DNA of 42,983 bases from contig CANIRU010000007.1 of assembly GCA_947470025.1 (NCBI GenBank), positions 1 to 42,983 on the forward strand, given 5' to 3'. The notes below the pieces were generated by a model that ran no database searches, was not told where the DNA came from, and was given only the letters and a program-made list of their open reading frames with translations. A program made the position numbers and the translations under genes. Positions 15,241 through 23,470 of this stretch are shown here, piece after piece. The stretch is from Chloroflexota bacterium (GTDB lineage: Bacteria; Chloroflexota; Dehalococcoidia; UBA2979). How positions within the stretch are numbered: the stretch's first letter is position 1; each line of letters begins with the position of its first letter.

Positions 15241-15290
15241 GGAAGGGGAGTCCCCCCCCAACCCTCTCCCGCGAGAGGGGAGGGGCCGCA
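15241..15290. repeat. Palindromic extragenic repeat, related to the family at 16.2, 23.5 and 35.3 kb
   Basis: GGAAGGGGAG precedes a hairpin CCCTCTC-CCGC-GAGAGGG (15262-15279). The AACCCTCTCCCGCG stretch parallels AACCCCTCCCGCGC in the 23.5 kb element. It lies between the PIG-L promoter and the lexA promoter. Confidence 0.4.
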
Positions 15291-15318
15291 AGCGGATCGG
15301 GACCGGTGTCATCCACGC

Positions 15319-15347
15319 TTGACGGGTTGTGGATAAGCCCGTATGTT
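15319..15347 (+). promoter_or_regulatory. lexA promoter
   Basis: TTGACG (15319-15324), a 17-nt spacer and TATGTT (15342-15347). The spacer holds a perfect DnaA 9-mer, TGTGGATAA (15328-15336), the reverse complement of TTATCCACA. Confidence 0.65.
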
Positions 15348-15366
15348 CCGAACAGAACATATGTAC
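15342..15366 (+). promoter_or_regulatory. LexA operator (SOS box)
   Basis: GAACATATGTAC (15355-15366) matches GAAC-N4-GTTC with one mismatch. A perfect 7-bp inverted repeat TATGTTC/GAACATA (15342-15348, 15355-15361) overlaps the -10 box. The position fits autorepression of lexA. Confidence 0.7.
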
Positions 15367-15458
15367 CCGGATGCGATCGAATAGCGGTCGCTGCCGGGTC
15401 ATCGCGTGATGTCGTTACCTCGACGGTCGCGGCCACGCGGATCGAAGGAGCGCGCGAG

Positions 15459-16091
15459 ATGCCCGAGGGACTGTCGGACAAGCAGCAACTGATCGTCGAC
15501 TTCCTGGAGACGTTCATCGCCGAGCACGACTACCCGCCCTCCATCCGCGACATCCAGACCGGCTGCAACATCTCCTCGACCTCGGTTGTCGACTACAACC
15601 TGAAGCGCCTCGAGGAGAAGGGCCTGATCCGCCGCGACCGCGAGGTCTCGCGGGCGATCGAGCTGCTCAATGGCTCCGGTGAGCGCCGCCGCCGCACGGT
15701 CGCCGTGCCGCTGCTCGGCCGCATCGCCGCCGGCATCCCGATCCCCGCGCACCCCGACCAGGCGGCGCCCGAGGAGCTCATCGAACTGACCGAGGAGCAG
15801 GCGCGCGGGCGCGGCAACCTGTACGCCCTGCGCGTGCAGGGCACCTCGATGATCGACGCGCTGATCAACGATGGCGACATCGTCGTCCTCGAGCCGCGCG
15901 AGGTCGCCGATCCGGGCGAGATGGTCGCCGCATGGATCGAGGACCGGGCCGAGACCACGCTCAAGCGCTGGTACCCGGAGGGCGCAAAGGTGCGCCTGCA
16001 GCCGATGAACTCCACGATGGAGCCGATCTACGAGGACGCGACGAACGTGCGCGTCCAGGGCCGCGTGGTCGCCACCATCCGCGCCTTCTAG
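15459..16091 (+). CDS. lexA: SOS response repressor LexA
   Basis: A 210-aa repressor of DNA-damage genes. The N-terminal winged helix (residues about 5-70, with SIRDIQTGCNISSTSVVDYN as recognition region) is followed by the S24 self-cleavage domain. The Ala-Gly cleavage site is in GRIAAGIPI, the catalytic Ser in GTSMIDALINDGD and the Lys in TLKRWYPEG, so RecA-stimulated autocleavage is expected to work. ATG 15459 is chosen because GAAGGAG lies 8 nt upstream; the longer frame begins inside the promoter. The gene carries its own SOS box about 95 nt before the start. It stands alone in transcription, with a repeat element behind it. Confidence 0.96.
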   Translation: MPEGLSDKQQLIVDFLETFIAEHDYPPSIRDIQTGCNISSTSVVDYNLKRLEEKGLIRRDREVSRAIELLNGSGERRRRTVAVPLLGRIAAGIPIPAHPDQAAPEELIELTEEQARGRGNLYALRVQGTSMIDALINDGDIVVLEPREVADPGEMVAAWIEDRAETTLKRWYPEGAKVRLQPMNSTMEPIYEDATNVRVQGRVVATIRAF

Positions 16092-16176
16092 TCCTCGTGC
16101 GGTTCCGAGGTACGTGGGGCGGCTGCGCCCGGCGTGCCCGTCGACGTTGCGAGCGGCGTCGAGGTGGCAGCGTGTA

Positions 16177-16319
16177 GCGGCCCACCCCTGTTCCTCCGTA
16201 CGCGGGGAGGGTGAGAAGCAGAGAACCAAGCGTGGGGAGCTGCGCCCCTCACACTCCCCGGCGGAGCCGTTTCCGAGGATCGGGATCCTCAACGGGCGAA
16301 GCCCTCTTGGGTGGGCCGC
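16177..16319. repeat. MITE-like palindromic element (143 bp)
   Basis: Bounded by a perfect 11-bp inverted pair GCGGCCCACCC (16177-16187) and GGGTGGGCCGC (16309-16319). Its first 85 bp align, as reverse complement, with the right half of the 23.5 kb element (shared words AGAGAACCAAG and CTCACACTCCC). Its right part, GGGATCCTCAACGGGCGAAGCCCT (16282-16305), matches 35278-35301 with one mismatch. The rest of the 347-bp gap after lexA shows nothing else but a -10 box near its end. Confidence 0.7.
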
Positions 16320-16425
16320 CCCGCGGTTGAACCTCCAATGTTCGTCCGTCCGCATGCCGCTGCTCTCCCGTCCACCCGTCGCACCGCGCCACCTCGAGGC
16401 GTCTCGACCGCATCGGGGCGAGGTG

Positions 16426-16438
16426 TAGGCTGGGGATT
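16426..16438 (+). promoter_or_regulatory. -10 box directly before a GTG (candidate leaderless promoter)
   Basis: TAGGCT is followed by seven bases and the GTG of the ATPase gene. There is no ribosome binding site. Confidence 0.4.
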
Positions 16439-17440
16439 GTGACCGTCCAGAACCCACCGCTGCTGGCCGTCCGGGGTCTCACAGCGTCGTATCGCACCGG
16501 CGATGGCGTCCTGCCCGCTGTGCGCGACGTCACGTTCGATCTGCATGCCGGCGAGGTCCTCGCGCTGGTCGGGGAGTCCGCGGCCGGGAAGACCACCGTT
16601 GCTCAGGCGATCCTCGGGTTGCTGCCGCAGCAAGCGGACATCGAGGGCGACATCCGGTATCGCGGTACGTCCGTGCAGAGCATGTCCGCCGAGGAGCTCC
16701 GCCGTGTGCGCGGCGAAGAGATCGCGATCATCTTCCAGAACGCGCTTGCCTCCCTTACCCCGACGCTCGCGATCGGCGACCAGCTCGCCGAGGTCTACCG
16801 CGCGCACCGGGGCATGGACCAGCACGCCGCGCGGGAGGCGGCGCTCGCGGTGCTCCGGACGGTGCTGCCGGACCCCGAGCGCATCGCGGAGGCGTACCCG
16901 TTCCAGCTTTCCGGCGGCATGGCGCAGCGGGTGATGATCGCCATGGCGACCGCGTTGAACCCCTCGGTGATCATCGCGGACGAGCCGACGTCATCCCTCG
17001 ACCCTGCGGTGCGCATGGAGACGCTCGACAAGCTCGAGGACCTGCGCAACGCGGGGGCGGGGGTGCTGCTGATCACGCATGATTTCGGCGTGGTCGCGCG
17101 CCTCGCCGACCGGGTGGCGGTGATGTACGCGGGCACGGTGGTGGAGACCGGCGACGTGCGCACGATCTTCCGGCAGCCGCGCCATCCCTACACGTTCGGG
17201 CTGCTGCAGAGCCTGCCGTCGATCGCCCGTCGTGGTCAGCTCGTGCCGATGCGCGGGCAGCCGCCCGACCTTGCGTCGATCGGCCCGGAGTGTCCGTTCC
17301 TGCCGCGCTGCTCGAAGGCGATCTCGCGCTGCCGAGTGGAGGATGCGCCGGGCCTCGACGCCGCGGACACCGGTGTGCCGGACCATCGGGTCGCCTGCTA
17401 CAACCCGATGAGCGTGGATCGCCAGGAAGCGCAGACCTAG
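16439..17440 (+). CDS. Oligopeptide-type ABC transporter ATP-binding protein (OppD/DppD-like)
   Basis: A 333-aa ATPase of peptide/nickel importers. Walker A reads GESAAGKTT (usually GESGSGKS), the signature is LSGGMAQR, Walker B is VIIADEPTSSLD and the switch His is in ITHDFG. The C-terminal oligo_HPY extension has the Cys set CPFLPRC, C and AC, which in some OppD relatives binds an iron-sulfur cluster. OppD normally pairs with OppF and two permeases, but none is present nearby, so this is an orphan subunit. It may serve the family 5 binding protein at the left edge, but that is only a guess. The GTG start lacks a Shine-Dalgarno sequence and follows a TAGGCT box by 7 nt. Confidence 0.88.
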   Translation: MTVQNPPLLAVRGLTASYRTGDGVLPAVRDVTFDLHAGEVLALVGESAAGKTTVAQAILGLLPQQADIEGDIRYRGTSVQSMSAEELRRVRGEEIAIIFQNALASLTPTLAIGDQLAEVYRAHRGMDQHAAREAALAVLRTVLPDPERIAEAYPFQLSGGMAQRVMIAMATALNPSVIIADEPTSSLDPAVRMETLDKLEDLRNAGAGVLLITHDFGVVARLADRVAVMYAGTVVETGDVRTIFRQPRHPYTFGLLQSLPSIARRGQLVPMRGQPPDLASIGPECPFLPRCSKAISRCRVEDAPGLDAADTGVPDHRVACYNPMSVDRQEAQT

Positions 17441-17511
17441 GCCGCGCCTCCTCACTCGAACACCACTCGGCGACGAGGCTGTGCTGACCGCCGCGGCGAC
17501 GCCCCTCGGCG

Positions 17512-18555
17512 CTACCTGCGCGCGCGGGCGCCGCGGGGGGCGAGGTCGGCGAGGCGGACGACGAGCAGCTCGAGGGCGAGATCGTCGTCGAGGCGGCCGG
17601 TCTTCACGGAGTGGTCGCTGTGCTCCACGGCGCGCAGCGACGCCTCGGAGGCGACCCGCCCCGCCGCGCGTGCCTGCCGCGTGAGCTTCTCCAGCGGGTA
17701 GCCGCGTGCCCCGGTCGCGCTCGAGATCGCCTCGGGCGGCGCGTGGCCCTCGATCAGTTCGGCGGCGCGCACCATCATCCGCAGCTGGCGCGCGATCAGC
17801 GAGAACAGGTGCGACGCGCTCTCCGAACCGTCCTCGCGCATGCGGCGCAGCAGGCGCAGCGCGTCGGCAGCGCGCCCCTCCACCACCGCGTCGACGAGGT
17901 CGAAGATGCGCTCCTCGCGCGCCTGCGGAGTGAGCACGCGCACGTCGTCCGCGGTGATCGGCCGGTCGCCCGCGTACATCGCGAGCTTGTCGAGCTCGCT
18001 GGCGAGCGCGCGGAGGTTTGCGCCCACGAGGTCAGCGAGCGCCTCGATCGCGCGCGGGTCGATCGAGATGCCTCGCTGCACGGCACGGTCCTGCAGCCAG
18101 CGCACGACCTCGCTTGGGCCGCCGCGGGCCCACGTCTTCAGCTCGTTGAGCTCGGTCACCGTGACGGTGTCGGGTGCCGCTGCACGGAACGCGGCGAGCA
18201 GCGGCGACCCGCCGACCCCACGCCCGCGGTCGTCGCGCTTCCTCGGCGGTTCGAGGAGGACGAGGTGGTTGCAGTCGGGCATCTGCGGGATGAAGTCGAC
18301 GACCTGCTGCCATGCCTCGACGACGCCGCGGCGGCTGCCGAGCGAGGACAGGAGCCCCTCGACGATTACGAGGCGCGCGGGCGAGAGGAACGGCATCGCG
18401 GCGGCGTTCTGGATCAGTGTCTGCGGTGTCAGGCCGCGGGCGGGGAGCACGTTGGTGTTCGTCGCCAGCGATCCGTCGGTGTCGATCGCCGCCTTCAGGG
18501 CGCGCAGTGCCTCGGAGGCGCGGAACTCGTCGTCGCCGAAGATGACGTGAAGCAC
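17512..18555 (-). CDS. holA: DNA polymerase III subunit delta
   Basis: A 347-aa clamp-loader subunit that opens the beta clamp during loading onto DNA. It has the family start HVIFGDDEFRASEALRALK, then RLVIVEGLLSS, the LVLLEPPRKRDDRG segment, the EALADLVGANLRALASELDKLA helices and the C-terminal helical domain with RQLRMMVRA and YPLEKLTRQAR. Length is typical. A GTG start at 18555 gives the standard N-terminus. It is convergent with the ABC ATPase gene and follows the small membrane protein on the same strand by 37 nt. Confidence 0.92.
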   Translation of the reverse strand: MLHVIFGDDEFRASEALRALKAAIDTDGSLATNTNVLPARGLTPQTLIQNAAAMPFLSPARLVIVEGLLSSLGSRRGVVEAWQQVVDFIPQMPDCNHLVLLEPPRKRDDRGRGVGGSPLLAAFRAAAPDTVTVTELNELKTWARGGPSEVVRWLQDRAVQRGISIDPRAIEALADLVGANLRALASELDKLAMYAGDRPITADDVRVLTPQAREERIFDLVDAVVEGRAADALRLLRRMREDGSESASHLFSLIARQLRMMVRAAELIEGHAPPEAISSATGARGYPLEKLTRQARAAGRVASEASLRAVEHSDHSVKTGRLDDDLALELLVVRLADLAPRGARARR

Positions 18556-18592
18556 AGTCTGATCCCCGGTTCGCGCGAGGTGGCGCGCGACG

Positions 18593-18907
18593 CTATTCGA
18601 GCTCGAGTTGCCAGCCCAGCCAGGTCGCCACGGTGGTCAGCGCGAAGATGCCCGCGCCCGGCCACACCACGGCCTGAAGGAAGTCGGCCCCGGCGGTGGC
18701 GGCGGTGAAGCCGGCCCAGCCGAGTGCGAGGGCGACCCCGGGGAGAGGGAGCCATCGAGGAAACCGCGGGTCGTCGTCATCGACGAGCGCGTCCTTGAGC
18801 AGCGCGGTGGGGGTCACGGAGCGATCGGGGTCGAGACGCCGGACATGCTCCGGCGGACCGATGTCCTCCGGCTCTTCCTCGTCCTCGCGTAGACCGAGAT
18901 CCTTCAT
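18593..18907 (-). CDS. Small two-helix membrane protein, unknown (104 aa)
   Basis: The acidic N-terminal half (LREDEEEPEDIGPPEHVRRL) is followed by two hydrophobic segments, about residues 55-73 (LPGVALALGWAGFTAATAG) and 80-98 (VVWPGAGIFALTTVATWLG). I do not recognise it. The start ATG 18907 has GAGGCGG upstream. The 250-aa frame in the track is its in-frame extension into an antisense region of cofE and is not real. It sits between cofE and holA, all on the minus strand. Confidence 0.6.
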   Translation of the reverse strand: MKDLGLREDEEEPEDIGPPEHVRRLDPDRSVTPTALLKDALVDDDDPRFPRWLPLPGVALALGWAGFTAATAGADFLQAVVWPGAGIFALTTVATWLGWQLELE

Positions 18908-18969
18908 CCACCGCCTCGCCGCCCATCGTAGGGGCCGAGCGCGAGGCACGTCGAGGTGGCGAATCTGCG

Positions 18970-19728
18970 CTACGGGAAGAGGTCGAGCGGCATCTCGCGG
19001 ACGATCTCGGAGGCGTAGCCCTCGCCGTGCTCGTACTCGTACCCCCGCACGATGGCGACCGGGATGGCGTCCAGCTTGCCCATGACCATCTCGGCGGCGC
19101 CGGCCACCTCGTCCGCCACGCAGATGAGCGTGACGCGCAGGATGTGGCCGTCCAGGTCGGTCATGCCGATGTAGTCGCGCATCGGGTGCATGCCCGCGAC
19201 GCCGATCGCGATGTTCGTCTGGCCGAGGCGCCACGGCCGGCCGAAGGTGTCCGTCATGACGATCGCCACATCGACGCCCGCGATGCGCTGGATGCCGTCG
19301 CGGATGTTGCGGCACGAGAGGTCGGGGTCGACCGGCAGCAGGCACACGAGGTCCATGCCGCCGACGTTCGAGGCGTCGACGCCTGCGTTCGCCATCTTGA
19401 AGCCGTGGTGCGTCTCGGTGATCAGCACCGCGCCGACCTGCCGGATGATCCGCTTCGACTCGCGCAGGACGGCCTCGACGACGCGCGGGTCCTTCTCCGT
19501 GCGCTCCGCGAAGGCGCGCGCGAAGTCGCTCGGGGGGAAGTCGTCGAGGGGGTACACGCGCCCCTCGGCCTTCGAGACGATGCGCTGTGTCACGGCGATG
19601 ATGTCGCCATCGGCGAGGGGCGTGCCCTGCGCGTTCGCGGCGTCCACGATCTGCTGCGCGAGGTCGTCATCTTCCTGCACCATCGGCATGCCGGTGACGC
19701 CGATGACGCGGAACTCCGGTGCGGGCAT
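18970..19728 (-). CDS. cofE: Coenzyme F420-0:L-glutamate ligase
   Basis: A 252-aa GTP-dependent ligase that adds gamma-linked glutamates to F420-0, the last stage of coenzyme F420 synthesis. Family motifs are DGDIIAVTQRIVSKAEGR, ITETHHGFKMANAGVDASN, DPDLSCRNIRDGI, DTFGRPWRLGQTNIAIGVAG and IVRGYEYE near the C-terminus. It has only the CofE domain, not the nitroreductase-like half of actinobacterial FbiB. Met 19728 is chosen because homology begins there (FRVIGVTGMPMV); the 544-aa frame upstream is a shadow. npdG lies 77 nt upstream on the same strand, so the two may form an F420 operon. Confidence 0.93.
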   Translation of the reverse strand: MPAPEFRVIGVTGMPMVQEDDDLAQQIVDAANAQGTPLADGDIIAVTQRIVSKAEGRVYPLDDFPPSDFARAFAERTEKDPRVVEAVLRESKRIIRQVGAVLITETHHGFKMANAGVDASNVGGMDLVCLLPVDPDLSCRNIRDGIQRIAGVDVAIVMTDTFGRPWRLGQTNIAIGVAGMHPMRDYIGMTDLDGHILRVTLICVADEVAGAAEMVMGKLDAIPVAIVRGYEYEHGEGYASEIVREMPLDLFP

Positions 19729-19805
19729 GTGCTGGCGCTCTCTTTCGCGCGCGAATGCCGGGATACCCGGCACGCGCGCCCAGACCTTCGGGCTTCGAGC
19801 TTCTG

Positions 19806-20468
19806 CTAGTGATCCAGACCGGCGATGTGGACGCCCGCGTGGGCCTTGTACCGGCCGTTGATGCCGACGAGCAGGATGGTAATGCCCTCGATGAAGTGCG
19901 AGAAGCGCAGCGGGCCGGCATCGACGCCGCGCACGCCCGCGATCTCGCCCGCGAGGTCCATGATCACCTGCTTCGCGTCGGCGTCCGCGCCGGTCACGAG
20001 CACGTCCGCGTTCACGGGCGTCTCCGGCTCCAGCAGCACCTCCGCCGACAGGTTGTGGAACGCGCCGAGGACCTTCGCACCCGTGTCCTTGAGGATCTCT
20101 GCAGCTTCCTCGGTGGCGGAGCCGGCCTCCACGTCCACGGGGCGGGGGCCGCGGTCGAAGACCATCGGTACGACGGCGTCCACGACGATCTTCCCGGCGA
20201 GGTGCTCGCGCAGGCCCTCGAGGGTGGCGCGGTGCGCCGAGTACGGGACGACGACGACGATGATGTTCGCGGCGGCGGCGGCAGCGTCGTTGCCCGCGCC
20301 CTCCACGTTGTCGCGGCCCAGTGCGGCGGCGAGCTCCGTGCCGGCGGCCACCCCGCGTTCGGCGTCCCGGCTGCCGATGATCACCCGGTGCCCCGCAAGC
20401 GCGAAGCGGGTCGCGAGGCCGCGCCCCTCCGGTCCGGTGCCGCCGATGAGCGCGATAGTGTGGGGCAT
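19806..20468 (-). CDS. npdG: NADPH-dependent F420 reductase
   Basis: A 220-aa Rossmann-fold oxidoreductase that passes hydride between NADPH and coenzyme F420. It shows the characteristic start IALIGGTGPEGRGLATRFALAGH and IIGSRDAERG, then NIIVVVVPYSAH, VVDAVVPM and AFHNLSAE, ending with the substrate-side segment GPLRFSHFIEGIT. Length fits the family. ATG 20468 follows GGAGGATAC; the longer frame has no homology. Together with cofE it shows that this organism makes and uses F420. It is divergent from the ABC transporter operon, with 150 nt between the starts that contain a small hairpin CGCCAA-N7-TTGGCG. Confidence 0.93.
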   Translation of the reverse strand: MPHTIALIGGTGPEGRGLATRFALAGHRVIIGSRDAERGVAAGTELAAALGRDNVEGAGNDAAAAAANIIVVVVPYSAHRATLEGLREHLAGKIVVDAVVPMVFDRGPRPVDVEAGSATEEAAEILKDTGAKVLGAFHNLSAEVLLEPETPVNADVLVTGADADAKQVIMDLAGEIAGVRGVDAGPLRFSHFIEGITILLVGINGRYKAHAGVHIAGLDH

Positions 20469-20618
20469 GTATCCTCCATGTGCGTACTCGCGCGCCCCCG
20501 GTAATCCAGGGAGCGAGGACTGGAACTCGTCGCGTCCTCCGTAGCGCCAAAGCCGCATTGGCGGCGCGCCGAGGGCCGCTATGGTCGCAGCCCGCGCCAC
20601 CCACTGGAAAGCCCCGCC

Positions 20619-21449
20619 TTGGCCCTGACCGACACCTCGCCCCTGATCGCCCCCGACGCAGATGCGGGCGAAGCTGCCGTGCCCGCCATCGACGTGCGCG
20701 CGCTGTCGCATCGCTATGCCTCGACCGCCGGGGAGGTCGTGGCGCTCGAGGGCGCCGACCTGCGCGTCGAGGCAGGCGAGTTCGTGTCGATCGTCGGGCC
20801 GTCGGGGTGCGGCAAGACCACGCTGCTCCGCGCCGTCGCGGGCCTACTCGCCGCGACCGGCGGCGAGGTGCGTGTGCTCGGTGGCGCGCCGGAGCAGGCG
20901 CAGCGGGAGCACGCGATCGGCCTCGTCACGCAGGACCCCGGCCTGCTGCCCTGGCGCAGCGTCGAGGCGAACGTGCGGCTCCCCCTCGAGGTCACCGGCG
21001 CCACCGCCGATGTGCCCGCGCTGCTGGAGCGCGTCGGCATCGCACGGTTCGCGCGCTACCGGCCGGGACAGCTCTCGGGCGGCATGCGGCAGCGCGTTGC
21101 CCTCGCGCGGGCGCTCGCGCACCGGCCGCGGCTGCTGCTGATGGACGAGCCGTTCGGCGCACTGGACGAGCTGTCGAGGGAAGACCTGCGTCTCGAGCTC
21201 CTCGCGCTGTGGGAGCGCGAGCGCATCGCCGTGTTGTTCGTCACGCATGCGATCCACGAGGCCGTGCTGCTCTCCGACCGCGTGGTCGTGATGAGCGGAT
21301 CGCCGGGCCGCATCGTCGCCGACATCGCGATCGACCTGCCGCGACCGCGCACTGATGCGCTCACCTCGACGCCGCGCTTCGTCGCCCTCGCCGCCGAGGT
21401 GCGCGGCGCACTCCGTTCTGGCGCGGGCAGTGCGGGTGCCCGCTCGTGA
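20619..21449 (+). CDS. ABC transporter ATP-binding protein (nitrate/sulfonate/thiamine-precursor class)
   Basis: A 276-aa ATPase of the TauB/SsuB/ThiZ class. Walker A is GPSGCGKTT, Q-loop LVTQDPGLLPWRS, signature LSGGMRQR, Walker B LLLMDEPFGALDE and H-loop FVTHAIHEA. The LPW element after the Q-loop is typical of this class. A TTG at 20619 is the start given by the frame. The stop codon overlaps the permease start as GTGA. With the permease and the THI5-like binding protein downstream, it forms one importer. Confidence 0.9.
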   Translation: MALTDTSPLIAPDADAGEAAVPAIDVRALSHRYASTAGEVVALEGADLRVEAGEFVSIVGPSGCGKTTLLRAVAGLLAATGGEVRVLGGAPEQAQREHAIGLVTQDPGLLPWRSVEANVRLPLEVTGATADVPALLERVGIARFARYRPGQLSGGMRQRVALARALAHRPRLLLMDEPFGALDELSREDLRLELLALWERERIAVLFVTHAIHEAVLLSDRVVVMSGSPGRIVADIAIDLPRPRTDALTSTPRFVALAAEVRGALRSGAGSAGARS

Positions 21450-22273
21450 CGCGCGAGGTGAGCGACCTGCCCGACCTTCATCCCGGCGTGAGCCGTGACG
21501 CTGCGACTCCACGCGACTCGCTGATCGTGTCGCTGCTGCCCGTGCTCGTCTTCGCCGCGATCCTCGGCGGGTGGGAGGCGTGGGTGCGCCTCGCGCAGGT
21601 GAAGCGGTACCTGCTGCCGCCGCCGTCCGCCGTCGTGATCGCGCTGGTCGAGGAGCCCATGCGCTACATCGATGCCGCCGTGACTTCGTTGAGTGCGGCG
21701 ATCGGCGGACTGCTGTTCGCCACCGTCGGCGCGTTCGCCCTCGGCGTGGTCATGGCGCACTCGCGGGCGCTCGAGCGTGCGCTGTATCCGCCGGCGCTGC
21801 TGTTGAAGGTGATGCCGATCGTCGCGGTGTACCCGCTGTTCCTGATCTGGTTCGGGTTCGGCATCTGGCCGCGTGTGCTGATCGCCGCGCTGATCACGTT
21901 CTTCCCCGTGCTGGTGAACACGGTCATCGGCCTGCGCAGCATCGACCCCGCCGCGCACGACTTCCTGCGCGCTCTCCACGCGTCGAGGTCGCAGATCTTC
22001 TGGCGACTGCGACTGCCCTCGTCGCTGCCGTACTTGTTTGCCGCGCTCCGCATCTGCGTCCCGCTGTCGCTGGTCGGCGCGGTCGTCGCGGAGTTCCTGT
22101 CGGGGGCCTCGGGCATGGGGCAGTTGATCCTCGTTGCGAACGGGGACTTCGACACACCCGCGCTGTTCGGGGCGGTGATCGTGCTGGCGGGGCTGGGGGT
22201 TTCGCTCACCGTCGGCGTCTCGTATGTTGAGCGTCGCGTGCTGGACTGGCACGACTCATACCGAGGCACGTAG
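21446..22273 (+). CDS. ABC transporter permease (TauC/SsuC/ThiX class)
   Basis: A 275-aa inner-membrane permease with about six membrane segments (for example LLPVLVFAAILGGWEAWV near residue 28 and LLFATVGAFALGVVMA around 90). The EAA-type loop reads DFLRALHASRSQIFWRLRLPSSLPYLFAALR, the contact site for the ATPase. GTG 21446 overlaps the ATPase stop by 4 nt, so translation is coupled. It is the middle gene of the importer operon. Confidence 0.9.
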   Translation: MTREVSDLPDLHPGVSRDAATPRDSLIVSLLPVLVFAAILGGWEAWVRLAQVKRYLLPPPSAVVIALVEEPMRYIDAAVTSLSAAIGGLLFATVGAFALGVVMAHSRALERALYPPALLLKVMPIVAVYPLFLIWFGFGIWPRVLIAALITFFPVLVNTVIGLRSIDPAAHDFLRALHASRSQIFWRLRLPSSLPYLFAALRICVPLSLVGAVVAEFLSGASGMGQLILVANGDFDTPALFGAVIVLAGLGVSLTVGVSYVERRVLDWHDSYRGT

Positions 22274-22347
22274 TGCCCGCGCGCACCGCGCGGATGCGTA
22301 CCTCGATCAGCACAATCGCGTGTAGCGCCCGTACCAAGTGCGGATGC

Positions 22348-22373
22348 ACGCACCGGAATTGACCGGGGTGCGT
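22348..22373 (+). promoter_or_regulatory. Stem-loop over the ribosome binding site of the binding-protein gene
   Basis: ACGCACC (22348-22354) can pair with GGTGCGT (22367-22373), 2 nt before the ATG at 22376. The GGGGTG inside the second arm is the likely ribosome binding site. It may set the level of the binding protein relative to the permease. Only seen, not tested. Confidence 0.35.
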
Positions 22374-22375
22374 TC

Positions 22376-23461
22376 ATGTCTTCGTTCGCGTTTCCTCGAC
22401 GGGCTTCCCGTCTAACTCTTGTTGTGCTCGCGTTCGCACTCACCGCAGTGCTCGCGGGGTGCTCGAAGTCCCCCGTGCCGACGAGCGCCACTGCCACGGC
22501 GGGTGCCTCGGCCGCGGCCGGGTCAGCCACCGCGACGCCGAAGCCCATCGAGAAGGTTCGGTTCATGGCGGGCTTCACGCCGCAGGCGAACCTGCCGTTC
22601 GTTGCGGTGTACGTGGCGCAGGAGAAGGGCTTCTTCGCTGAAGAGCGGCTCGAGGTGGACATCCGTCACTCCTCGGGCCAGGACGAGCACCTCAAGCTGC
22701 TGCTGAACAAGGACGTCGACTTCGTGACGGGGACCGCTTCGCAGGCGCTTCGTCGCAGCGACGAGGGCTTGCCGACGGCGGCGATCGCGCTGTTCGGACA
22801 GCGCGGCGACCAGGGCTACGTCGTGCGTGCCGACTCCGGCATCAAGACGCCGGCGGACTTCAAAGGACGCACCGTCGGCTTCAAGGCCGGTGTCGTGCCG
22901 GCGGAGCTCGAGGGGATGTTGAAGAGCGTCGGCCTGACGAGGAACGACATCAAGCTCGTCAGCGTCGGCTTCGACCCGCGCGAGTTCATCGAGAAGAAGG
23001 TCGAGGTCTACCCGGTCTTCCTGAGCAACGAGCCGGACACGATCCGCAAGGCCGGCGTGGCGATCACGGTCCTCGACCCGCACGACTTCAAGGTGCCGAC
23101 GCTCGGCATCGCATACCTCGCGCACCAGGACACGGTGAAGCAGCGTGCGGACGTCACGGAGCGCTTCCTGCGCGCGGGCCTGCGCGCGACGAAGTGGATC
23201 GAGGCGAACCCGGATGCGGCGATCGAGATCACGCTGAAGTACGCGAAAGGCGCGGAGCCGACGCACCAGCGCTTCCTGCTGGGCGTCGACCTGGACAACG
23301 CGAAGAACGCGAACGGCATCGGTCGCGCCTCCGCGAAGGACTGGCAGGACCTCGCCGACCTGCTCACCGGTTTCAAGATCCTGCCCCGAACGATGGACGC
23401 GAAGCAGGCGTACGACCTCTCGATCGTCGACCGCCTCTACGACACGAAGCAGATCAAGTAG
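22376..23461 (+). CDS. ABC transporter substrate-binding lipoprotein, NMT1/THI5-like
   Basis: A 361-aa periplasmic-type binding protein. The signal peptide ends in the lipobox AVLAGC, followed by a Ser/Ala/Thr linker and the NMT1/THI5 fold (VRFMAGFTPQANLPFVAVYVAQEKGFF, DFVTGTASQALRRSDEG, GIKTPADFKGRTVGFKAG). Members bind thiamine pyrimidine precursors, riboflavin, taurine, sulfonates or nitrate. RibY-type riboflavin binding is known in Chloroflexus, but I see no FMN or TPP riboswitch upstream, so the substrate is open. It is the last gene of the operon. The 387-bp gap after it is filled by a repeat element. Confidence 0.88.
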   Translation: MSSFAFPRRASRLTLVVLAFALTAVLAGCSKSPVPTSATATAGASAAAGSATATPKPIEKVRFMAGFTPQANLPFVAVYVAQEKGFFAEERLEVDIRHSSGQDEHLKLLLNKDVDFVTGTASQALRRSDEGLPTAAIALFGQRGDQGYVVRADSGIKTPADFKGRTVGFKAGVVPAELEGMLKSVGLTRNDIKLVSVGFDPREFIEKKVEVYPVFLSNEPDTIRKAGVAITVLDPHDFKVPTLGIAYLAHQDTVKQRADVTERFLRAGLRATKWIEANPDAAIEITLKYAKGAEPTHQRFLLGVDLDNAKNANGIGRASAKDWQDLADLLTGFKILPRTMDAKQAYDLSIVDRLYDTKQIK

Positions 23462-23470
23462 CGGGGTGAT

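Noticed and set aside
15328-15336. Replication origin at the DnaA box
   Set aside because: Only one box is present, with no AT-rich unwinding region and no dnaA, dnaN or gyr genes nearby.
20469-20618. FMN or TPP riboswitch ahead of the THI5-type transporter
   Set aside because: The 150-bp gap lacks the conserved words of either riboswitch; only a 6-bp hairpin was found.
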